From Micromonospora sp. NBC_01699 (GTDB taxonomy: Bacteria; Actinomycetota; Actinomycetes; Mycobacteriales; Micromonosporaceae), in contig NZ_CP109199.1 of the NCBI RefSeq assembly GCF_036250065.1, positions 2,542,001 through 2,606,000 of the forward strand: DNA of 64,000 nucleotides, in the 5' to 3' direction. The notes under the pieces were generated by a model, which saw nothing but the letters and a program-made list of their open reading frames with translations, was not told the DNA's origin and did not search any database. Positions 48,060-54,731 of this stretch are shown piece by piece. How positions within the stretch are numbered: the stretch's first letter is position 1; each line of letters starts with the position of its first letter. The position numbers and the translations under genes were made by a program.

Positions 48060-50588
48060 ATGCGAGTTGCTATTTCCTGGCTGCGCGAGCACGTCGAGCT
48101 GCCGGTCGACCTCGGCACCGAGGAGCTGGAACGGGCGTTGGTGAACCTCGGCCTCGAAGTCGAGGCCATGGTGGACCTGCGCACCACGGTCACCGGCTCG
48201 CTGGTCGTCGGCGAGGTACGCGAGATCGAGGAACTGACCGGTTTCAAGAAGCCGATCCGGTTCTGCCGGGTCGACGTCGGCGCCGCCAACGGCACCGGCG
48301 AGTTGCAGGAGATCGTCTGCGGCGCCACCAACTTCGCCCCCGGCGACCGGGTGGTGGTGATCCTGCCCGGCGGGGTCCTGCCCGGCGGCTTCGCGATCGG
48401 TGCCCGCAAGACGTACGGGCACAACTCCAACGGCATGATCTGCTCGGTGCGGGAGCTGGGGCTCGGCGACGACCACGCCGGCATCCTGGTCCTGCAGCCG
48501 GAGACGGCCGCCAAGCCCGGTGACGACGCCCGCCCGGTGGTCGGGCTCGACGACGTGGTGGTCGAACTGGAGATCACCCCCGACCGTGGCTACGGCCTGT
48601 CCGTACGCGGCATCGCCCGCGAGCTGTCGCACGCCTTCGGGGTGCCGTTCCGGGACCCGGCGCTGGTGCCGGCACCGGGCGGGACCGAGCGGCCGGCGTA
48701 CCCGGTCGAGGTGCGCGACCCGGTCGGCTGCGACCGGTTCGCCGCCCGCCTGGTGCGCGGGGTCGACCCGACCGCGCAGAGCCCGCAGTGGATGCGGCAG
48801 CGGCTCACCGTCGCCGGCATCCGCAACATCTCGCTGCCGGTCGACATCACCAACTACGTGATGCTCGAACTCGGCCAGCCGATGCACGCCTTCGACGCCG
48901 ACCGGCTGACCGGCGGGCTGGTCGTCCGCCGGGCCGTACCGGGGGAGAAGCTGACCACGCTGGACGGCGTGACCCGGGCGCTGGACGCCGAGGACATGGT
49001 GATCTGCGACGCCGGGCAGCCCAACCCGGTGGCCGGGGACGGCGACGGGCTGCCGATCTCGCTCGCCGCGGTGATGGGCGGTCAGACCAGCGAGGTGATC
49101 GCCAGCACCACCGACGTGCTGTTCGAGGCGGCGCACTGGGACCCGGCGATGGTCGGGCGCACCGCCCGCCGGCACCGGCTGTTCAGCGAGGCGGCCAAGC
49201 GCTGGGAGCGCGGCGTCGACCCGGCCGTGGCGCTGGTCGCGCTGGACCGGGCGGTCACCCTGCTCACCACGTACGGCGGCGGTTCGGCCGGCGCGGAGAT
49301 CCTCGATTTCGCGCAGCTCAGCCCCCCGGCGCCGATCGAACTCGACCCGGAGTTGCCGACCCGGCGGGTCGGCGTGGAGTACCCCGCCGCGCGGGTGGTC
49401 GCGCTGCTGGAGGAGGTCGGCTGCACGGTCGTCGCCGAGCCGGACCTGCTCCGGGTGGTCCCGCCGACCTGGCGGCCCGACCTGACCGGCCCGGCCGACC
49501 TGGTCGAGGAGGTCGTCCGGCTGGACGGGTACGAGCACGTGCCGTCGGTGCTGCCGCTGGCCCCGCCGGGGAGCGGGCTCACCCCGGCCCAGCGGCGGGT
49601 CCGGGCGGTCGCCCGGATGCTGGCCGAGAACGGGTACGTCGAGGCGGTGTCGTTCCCGTTCGTGTCACCGGAGCTGTTCGACCTGCTCGGGCTGCCGGCC
49701 GACGACACCCGTCGACGGGCGGTCCGGCTGGCCAACCCGCTCTCCGACGAGGAACCGTTGCTGCGTACGACGCTGCTCGGCCCGCTGCTCGGCGCGTTGA
49801 AGCGCAACCTCGGCCGTGGTCAGCGCGACCTGGCCCTCTACGAGATCGGTACGGTCTTCGAGTCGCGCCCCGGTGCCGGCAGCCCGCCGCCGATGGGGGT
49901 CGAGCACCGGCCCGGCGACGCCGAGTTCGCGGCCGCCGACGCGGTCCTGCCGCACCAGCCCCGGCACGTGGCCGCGGTGCTCGCCGGTGAGATCGAGCGC
50001 ACCGGTTGGTGGGGTGCCGGCAAGCCGGCCGGTTGGGCCGACGCGGTCGAGGCGGCCCGCGCCGTGCTCGCCGCCGTCGGTCTGCCCGCCGGCCGGGTCG
50101 CGGTACGGGCGGCGCAACGGGCGCCCTGGCACCCGGGCCGCTGCGCCGAGGTGCTGGTCGACGACACCGTCGTTGGGTACGCCGGCGAGCTGCACCCGGC
50201 GACCGTCGAGGCGTTGGAGCTGCCCCGCCGGACCAGCGCGATGGAACTGGACCTGGAACTGCTGCCGCCGACCCCGGTGCCGTCCGCGCCCCGGATCTCC
50301 GGGTTCCCGCCGGCGTTGATCGACGTCGCGTTGGTGGTGCCGGAGGAGGTCGCCGCCGCCGACGTACAGCGGGCGTTGGCCGACGGGGCGGGGGACCTGC
50401 TGGAGTCGGTCCGGCTGTTCGACGTGTACGCCTCGACGCAGCTCGGGGCGGGACGCCGGTCGCTGGCGTACAAGCTCACCTTCCGGGCGCCGGACCGGAC
50501 CCTGACGGTGGAGGAGGCGGTGGCCGCGCGGGATGCGGCGGTCGCCGAGGCCGCGTCCCGGCTCGGTGCCACCCTGCGCGGCGCCTGA
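48060..50588 (+). CDS. pheT: Phenylalanyl-tRNA synthetase beta subunit
   Basis: 842 residues. Domain order: N-terminal EMAP-type tRNA-binding domain (VVGEVREIEELTGFKKPIRFCRVDVG, then GATNFAPGDRVV), B3/B4 editing domain (NYVMLELGQPMHAFDADRL near residue 265), B5 DNA-binding-like domain, a degenerate class II core, and a C-terminal anticodon-binding FDX-ACB domain (ISGFPPALIDVALVVPEEV near residue 745). Normal family length. It is followed after only 8 bases by a signal peptidase gene. Confidence 0.97.
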   Translation: MRVAISWLREHVELPVDLGTEELERALVNLGLEVEAMVDLRTTVTGSLVVGEVREIEELTGFKKPIRFCRVDVGAANGTGELQEIVCGATNFAPGDRVVVILPGGVLPGGFAIGARKTYGHNSNGMICSVRELGLGDDHAGILVLQPETAAKPGDDARPVVGLDDVVVELEITPDRGYGLSVRGIARELSHAFGVPFRDPALVPAPGGTERPAYPVEVRDPVGCDRFAARLVRGVDPTAQSPQWMRQRLTVAGIRNISLPVDITNYVMLELGQPMHAFDADRLTGGLVVRRAVPGEKLTTLDGVTRALDAEDMVICDAGQPNPVAGDGDGLPISLAAVMGGQTSEVIASTTDVLFEAAHWDPAMVGRTARRHRLFSEAAKRWERGVDPAVALVALDRAVTLLTTYGGGSAGAEILDFAQLSPPAPIELDPELPTRRVGVEYPAARVVALLEEVGCTVVAEPDLLRVVPPTWRPDLTGPADLVEEVVRLDGYEHVPSVLPLAPPGSGLTPAQRRVRAVARMLAENGYVEAVSFPFVSPELFDLLGLPADDTRRRAVRLANPLSDEEPLLRTTLLGPLLGALKRNLGRGQRDLALYEIGTVFESRPGAGSPPPMGVEHRPGDAEFAAADAVLPHQPRHVAAVLAGEIERTGWWGAGKPAGWADAVEAARAVLAAVGLPAGRVAVRAAQRAPWHPGRCAEVLVDDTVVGYAGELHPATVEALELPRRTSAMELDLELLPPTPVPSAPRISGFPPALIDVALVVPEEVAAADVQRALADGAGDLLESVRLFDVYASTQLGAGRRSLAYKLTFRAPDRTLTVEEAVAARDAAVAEAASRLGATLRGA

Positions 50589-50596
50589 GTCGTCGG

Positions 50597-51067
50597 ATGA
50601 GCCAGTTCTGGGTGTACGTCGCGGTGGCCGGTGTGCTGGTGCCGGCCGCCGTGGCGTTGCTCTTTGTCCGGCGACGGCTGCTGCTCGTCTCGGTGGTCGG
50701 GCGCAGCATGGAGCCCACCCTCCGGGCCGGTGACCGGGTGCTGGCCCGCCGGGCGAGGGTCGACGAGGTACGCCGGGGCGACGTGGTGGTGGTCGTCGCT
50801 CCGGCGAAAATGCGGCCGGAGGCGGCCGAGGCGGAGCGGGGGCTGCTGATCAAGCGGGCGTTCGCGGTGCCGGGTGATCCGGCACCGGTCGACCGGGTGC
50901 CGGCCCTGCGCGGCCTGCCCGACGCCGAGGTGCCGCCGGGTCACCTGGTGGTGCTCGGCGACAATCCACCGTGGAGCTACGACTCGCGGGAGTGTGGTTA
51001 CCTCACCGCGGAGAGCGTGCTCGGGGTGGTGATCCGCCCCCGGCTGCGGCCGGACCGGCGGGAGTGA
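50597..51067 (+). CDS. S26-family signal peptidase, small
   Basis: 156 residues, about half the usual actinobacterial LepB. One N-terminal membrane helix (residues 4-25). The nucleophile Ser37 lies in GRSMEPTL and the general-base Lys86 in LIKRAFAVPGD. A final signature LVVLGDNPPWSYDSRECGY is present (compare GDN..SSDSR). It starts 8 bases after pheT, so it may read through from pheST. It converges on the ten-cysteine peptide gene, whose leader has an A-x-A motif that such peptidases cut. I infer, but cannot prove, that it is the peptide's leader peptidase. Confidence 0.88.
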   Translation: MSQFWVYVAVAGVLVPAAVALLFVRRRLLLVSVVGRSMEPTLRAGDRVLARRARVDEVRRGDVVVVVAPAKMRPEAAEAERGLLIKRAFAVPGDPAPVDRVPALRGLPDAEVPPGHLVVLGDNPPWSYDSRECGYLTAESVLGVVIRPRLRPDRRE

Positions 51068-51095
51068 CCGGCGGGTTCGCCCGCCCGCGCGCGGA

Positions 51096-51132
51096 GTGCC
51101 CCGCGAGGGCGGATACCGCCCTCGCGGAGCAC
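51096..51132. terminator. Strong bidirectional hairpin between signal peptidase and peptide gene
   Basis: Near-perfect stem: 51101-51111 pairs with 51117-51127. It is extended by GTGC (51096-51099) with GCAC (51129-51132) across a one-base mismatch. Located between convergent genes, so it isolates peptide-gene transcription from pheST read-through. Confidence 0.8.
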
Positions 51133-51142
51133 CGGACACCGA

Positions 51143-51364
51143 TCAGCACAACGACATCGTGCCACTGACGGAGTTCGCACTACAGGACAAGCTGCACGAG
51201 CCGCAGTACTCGTTGCAGGCACTGTTCAGGGCGCAGCGCTGGAACCGGCAGCTGGCGCCGCAGCTCCGGCAGTAGGGGTCCGGCGGACAGCCGGCCGCCG
51301 CGGTCACCCGTGGCAGCACGAGGCCGAGCATGCGCTCGCCCAGAGCTTCGAGACGACGAAACAT
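51143..51364 (-). CDS. Ten-cysteine peptide precursor (putative disulfide-rich secreted peptide)
   Basis: 73 residues with a strong ribosome site (ggaggtgatc) before the ATG at 51364. Residues 1-25 form an amphipathic, Arg/Leu-rich leader (RRLEALGERMLGLVLPRV) ending in TAAAG. Residues 26-73 form a 48-residue core with ten cysteines (26, 32, 35, 39, 44, 50, 54, 57, 61 and the C-terminal 73), rich in Ser, Gly and Asn. An even cysteine count and neighbouring redox genes suggest five disulfides. The A-x-A before Gly25 fits signal peptidase cleavage. I do not recognise a characterised family. It could be a RiPP, a toxin-like bacteriocin or a secreted signal. The sequence has no lanthipeptide, lasso or sactipeptide enzyme nearby. 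Confidence 0.75.
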   Translation of the reverse strand: MFRRLEALGERMLGLVLPRVTAAAGCPPDPYCRSCGASCRFQRCALNSACNEYCGSCSLSCSANSVSGTMSLC

Positions 51365-51401
51365 TCTTCGATCACCTCCCTCCGAGGATCGGTTGGGCGG
51401 A

Positions 51402-51436
51402 ACGCTACGGCGGCCGGCTACAGCGGAGATACAGCG
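51402..51436 (-). promoter_or_regulatory. Candidate SARP operator and promoter of the ten-cysteine peptide gene
   Basis: Two exact heptamers TACAGCG (51419-51425 and 51430-51436) are separated by 4 bases, an 11-base period. Read on the minus strand, they end 11 bases before TAGCGT (51407-51402), a fair -10 box. The -35 position is poor, as in activator-dependent promoters. SARP regulators are known to bind heptamer direct repeats with this geometry, and a SARP gene closes the cluster. A related TACGGCG occurs at 51406, and the inverted form GCTGTAG at 51481-51487. Confidence 0.45.
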
Positions 51437-51542
51437 CGCCACGGTCCGTACCGGTTGGTGGTTGTCGTCGATGTATTCCGGCTGTAGCCCCGGCTCCTAC
51501 GGTGGGTTTTCTCGCCGAGAGAGCTCCAGGGAGGCGTCCGGA

Positions 51543-52121
51543 ATGCAATACCTCGAACTGACCGGCCGGCTGTTGTTGGGTCTGGTCTTCCTGACCGCGG
51601 TCGTCGGTAAGGTGCGCGGCCGCGACGCCTTCACCGAGTTCGTCGGGTCGGTCGACCAGTTCGGACTGTTGCCGAGCGGGTGGACGACGCCGGTGGCCGG
51701 GGTCGTGGTCGCGGCCGAGGCGTCCGTCGTCCTGCTGCTGGTCGCGCCGGTGACGGTGCCGATCGGGTACGCGGTCGCGCTCGGCCTGCTCACCGTGCTC
51801 ACCGCCGCGATGGTGACCGCCCTGCTCCGGGGCCGGCGACCGTCCTGCCTGTGCTTCGGCACCAGCGGCGCCCCGATCGGGTTGCGGCACGTGCTGCGCA
51901 ACGTGGCCCTGCTCGTGGTGGCCGCCGCCGGGCTGGCGCTGTCGTACGCCGCCACCGGTCCGGTCCGGTCGGCCGGGCTGCTGCTCGTGGTAGCGGCCGC
52001 CGTACCGCTCACCGCGCTGGTCGTCCGGCTCGACGATCTCGCGGCCCTGTTCGCCCCGGCTCCGCCCGTGCGGGGGCGGACCAGGTCCCTGACCGGCCCC
52101 GGATCCGGCCGGACCGGCTGA
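51543..52121 (+). CDS. MauE/DoxX-like redox-associated membrane protein
   Basis: 192 residues with four to five membrane helices (residues ~5-22, 48-68, 73-95, 115-135, 140-160). Between helices 3 and 4 lies SCLCFG with Cys102 and Cys104, the CxCF motif of MauE-type proteins linked to disulfide handling. MauE is known to be needed, with MauD, to mature the disulfide-rich small subunit of methylamine dehydrogenase. No such dehydrogenase is encoded here, so the cysteine-rich peptide is the obvious candidate client. The ATG at 51543 follows ccagggagg. It is divergent from the peptide gene. Confidence 0.8.
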   Translation: MQYLELTGRLLLGLVFLTAVVGKVRGRDAFTEFVGSVDQFGLLPSGWTTPVAGVVVAAEASVVLLLVAPVTVPIGYAVALGLLTVLTAAMVTALLRGRRPSCLCFGTSGAPIGLRHVLRNVALLVVAAAGLALSYAATGPVRSAGLLLVVAAAVPLTALVVRLDDLAALFAPAPPVRGRTRSLTGPGSGRTG

Positions 52122-52155
52122 CCGCCCCCGGTGCTCGCTGTCCGCCCCCTTCGCT

Positions 52156-52209
52156 CGTGCCTGCCTTTTGGCCCGTGCCTGCCTTTTGGCCCGTGCCTGC
52201 CTCTTGGCC
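52156..52209 (+). repeat. Three tandem copies of an 18-base unit
   Basis: cgtgcctgccttttggcc occurs twice exactly (52156-52173, 52174-52191) and once with a single T-to-C change (52192-52209), plus a partial fourth copy. It is in the 181-base non-coding gap between the MauE-like and thioredoxin-like genes. Confidence 0.9.
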
Positions 52210-52302
52210 CGTGCCGCCCCGACCGACTCCCGGACCGGCTGTCCGCTCTGCTGCTTCCTGTCCGGGGCAATCCGTTTCGACCATCTGATCAAGGAGACCG
52301 TC

Positions 52303-52848
52303 ATGTGGTACCTCACCGTCGCCGTTGTCCTCGTCGGCGCATTCGGCCTGGTCAACCTCGTACTCATGCTCGGGGTGATCCGGCGCCTGCGGGAGCACAC
52401 CGAGCTGCTCGGCGACCGCCAGTCGCAGCGTCCGGAGGCGATGATCGAAGCCGGCGGTCGCCCGGAGGAGTTCGTCGCGACCACCGTGGACGGTCGTTTG
52501 GTCAGCCGGGACACCCTGCCACCGATGACCCTGGTGGCCTTCGTGACCCCCAGCTGTGACCTGTGCGAGGGGCAGATCCCGGACCTGCTGGACCGGGCCC
52601 GGTCGATGCCCGGTGGGCCGGACCACGTCTGGGTCGTGGTGGTCGGCAAGAGCGGGGATCCGGAGGTCGTCGAGTACGCGGACCGGTTCCACGGCGTGGC
52701 CACGGTCTTCATCCAGCTCGGCAACGGTGAGCTGCCGCTCGCATTCAAGATCAACGGATATCCCGCGTTCGGGCTCGTCGACCACGACGGCACGGTCGCG
52801 GGAAGCACCTTCGGCATCGCCAGGCTGGACCTGCCGGTGGCCCGATGA
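52303..52848 (+). CDS. Membrane-anchored thioredoxin-like (MauD/TlpA-type) protein
   Basis: 181 residues. A single N-terminal membrane helix (residues 3-26) anchors an extracytoplasmic thioredoxin fold. The redox motif is SCDLC, with Cys85 and Cys88, followed by the cis-proline region NGYPAFGLVDHDG near residue 150. ATG at 52303 has aaggagaccgtc upstream; the longer frame runs through the 18-base repeats and is unlikely. Its stop overlaps the exporter start (ATGA). With the MauE-like protein it forms a plausible disulfide-forming or isomerising pair for the ten-cysteine peptide. Confidence 0.85.
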   Translation: MWYLTVAVVLVGAFGLVNLVLMLGVIRRLREHTELLGDRQSQRPEAMIEAGGRPEEFVATTVDGRLVSRDTLPPMTLVAFVTPSCDLCEGQIPDLLDRARSMPGGPDHVWVVVVGKSGDPEVVEYADRFHGVATVFIQLGNGELPLAFKINGYPAFGLVDHDGTVAGSTFGIARLDLPVAR

Positions 52849-54716
52849 GGGCCGACGCCGCCGTCGGGCCCCGGCTGGCTCCCCGCCGCGCGGCCCGGTA
52901 CGCCCGGCAGGCACTCGGCCTGACCTGGCGGGCGGCGCCCGGTGGCACCCTCGCCGACCTGCTGCTCGTCCTGGTCGGCGGGGTGCTGCCGGTGCTCGCC
53001 GCCTGGCTGACCAAGCTGCTGGTCGACCGGCTCACCGGCGCCGGCACCGGCAGCGGTGCGGGCGCCGACGGACTGGCCGGGCTCGGCGTCGGCCTGGCCG
53101 GGCTCGGGGCGGCCGCCGCGGTCCTGCCACACCTGCGTAAATACGTCGAGGCCGAGCGGTCCCGGGCCGTTGCCCGGCTGGTCCGCCAGCGGCTGTACGC
53201 GGCGGTGCTCCGGTTCACCGGACTCGCCCGGCTGGAGAACCCGGAGTTCCAGGACCGGCTCCAGATCGCCCAGCAGACCGGCCACCTCGGGCCGAGCCAG
53301 CTCGCCGGGAACGCGCTGGCCACCGTACAGAGCCTGATCGGCATGACCGGCTTCCTCGGCATCCTGGTGGTGCTGAACCCGTGGTTGGCGGTACTGGTGC
53401 TGCTCGCGGCGCTGCCGACGCTCTGGATCCAGTTGCGCCTCAACCGGTGGCGGGCGGCGATCATGCTGCGGCTGGAGCACTTCCAGCGCCGGGACCTGTT
53501 CTTCGCCCAACTGCTGGTCGGCATCCCGGCGGCCAAGGAGGTGCGGCTGTTCGGGCTGGGCCGGTTCTTCGGCGACCGGATGCTCGCCGAGGTACGCGGC
53601 ATGCACGCCGAGGAGCACCGGCTGGACCGCCGGGAGATGCGCGCCCAGGGGCTGCTCGGGCTGCTCGGCGCGGCCGCCGGGGGAGCCGGCATCGTCTACA
53701 CCGTCGGTGTCGCCGCCAACGGGGCGCTGACCGTCGGAGACGTGGTGCTCTTCGTGGCCGCCGTACCCGGGGTGCAGGCCGCGCTGGCCGGGATCGTCGG
53801 CCAGGTCGGCGCCATCCATCAGGCGCTGCTGCTGTTCGAGCACTACGACGAGGTGCTGCGGGCCGAGGTCGACCTGCCCACCCCGGCGTTGCCGGTGGCG
53901 GTGCCACCGCTGCGTAGCGGGATCGAGCTGCACGACGTGTGGTTCCGGTACTCCCCGGCGCACCCGTGGGTGCTGCGCGGTGTCGACCTGCGGCTGCCGG
54001 CCGGTGCGACGACGGCGCTCGTCGGGTTGAACGGGGCCGGCAAGAGCACCCTGGTCAAGCTCCTCTGCCGGTTCTACGACCCGGAGCGGGGTGAGATCCG
54101 CTGGGACGGGGTCGACCTGCGCGACCTGGACCCGGCCGCGCTGCGGGAGCGGATGGGGGCGGTGTTCCAGGACTTCATGGAGTACGACCTGACGGTCACC
54201 GAGAACGTCGCGGTGGGCGACCTGACCGCGCGGGAGGATCCGGCGCGGCTGCGGGAGGCGGTCGCCGCAGCCGGGCTGACCGAGGCGGTCGAGGCCCTGC
54301 CGCGCGGCTACGACACGTTGCTGAGCCGGATCTTCTTCGATCACGCCGACCGGGACGACCCGGACGCCGGGGTGGTGCTGTCGGGCGGACAGTGGCAGCG
54401 GCTCGCCCTCGCCCGGGGGTTCCTGCGGTCCACCAGAGACCTGCTCATCCTGGACGAACCGAGCGCCGGGCTGGACGCCGAAGCCGAACACGATCTGCAC
54501 ACCCGGCTGCGTGAGCTGCGGCACGGGCGTACCGGTCTGCTGATCTCGCACCGGCTCAACGCGGTTCGGGAGGCCGACGCGATAGTGGTGCTCGCCGACG
54601 GACGAGTGGCCGAGCAGGGCACCCACGACCAGCTGATCGCCGCCGGCGGCGCGTACGCCCGGCTGTTCGGACTCCAGGCGCGCGGTTACCGGGAGGAGAC
54701 GGCGGCACGGGCCTGA
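52845..54716 (+). CDS. ABC exporter, fused membrane and ATPase domains
   Basis: 623 residues. The membrane domain (residues ~30-330) has about five to six helices. The ATPase domain has Walker A GLNGAGKST near residue 396, signature LSGGQWQR near residue 512, Walker B LLILDEPSAGLD near residue 534 and the H-switch ISHRLN. There is no N-terminal C39 peptidase, so leader removal must be done elsewhere, which fits the S26 peptidase in the cluster. Translationally coupled to the thioredoxin-like gene. Export of the cysteine-rich peptide is inferred from context. Confidence 0.88.
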   Translation: MRADAAVGPRLAPRRAARYARQALGLTWRAAPGGTLADLLLVLVGGVLPVLAAWLTKLLVDRLTGAGTGSGAGADGLAGLGVGLAGLGAAAAVLPHLRKYVEAERSRAVARLVRQRLYAAVLRFTGLARLENPEFQDRLQIAQQTGHLGPSQLAGNALATVQSLIGMTGFLGILVVLNPWLAVLVLLAALPTLWIQLRLNRWRAAIMLRLEHFQRRDLFFAQLLVGIPAAKEVRLFGLGRFFGDRMLAEVRGMHAEEHRLDRREMRAQGLLGLLGAAAGGAGIVYTVGVAANGALTVGDVVLFVAAVPGVQAALAGIVGQVGAIHQALLLFEHYDEVLRAEVDLPTPALPVAVPPLRSGIELHDVWFRYSPAHPWVLRGVDLRLPAGATTALVGLNGAGKSTLVKLLCRFYDPERGEIRWDGVDLRDLDPAALRERMGAVFQDFMEYDLTVTENVAVGDLTAREDPARLREAVAAAGLTEAVEALPRGYDTLLSRIFFDHADRDDPDAGVVLSGGQWQRLALARGFLRSTRDLLILDEPSAGLDAEAEHDLHTRLRELRHGRTGLLISHRLNAVREADAIVVLADGRVAEQGTHDQLIAAGGAYARLFGLQARGYREETAARA

Positions 54717-54731
54717 CGGGGGCCGGGCCGC

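Noticed and set aside
52156-52209. Short repeats as a CRISPR array
   Set aside because: Units are directly adjacent with no spacers, and no cas genes are present.
51543-52848. Methylamine utilisation operon
   Set aside because: MauE- and MauD-like genes are present, but no methylamine dehydrogenase subunits, MauG or amicyanin genes are in the neighbourhood.
51405-54626. 1073-residue open frame on the minus strand across the MauE-thioredoxin-ABC genes
   Set aside because: Its composition (Gln/Arg/Gly-rich, no motif) is that of an antisense shadow. The plus strand shows complete families with ribosome sites.
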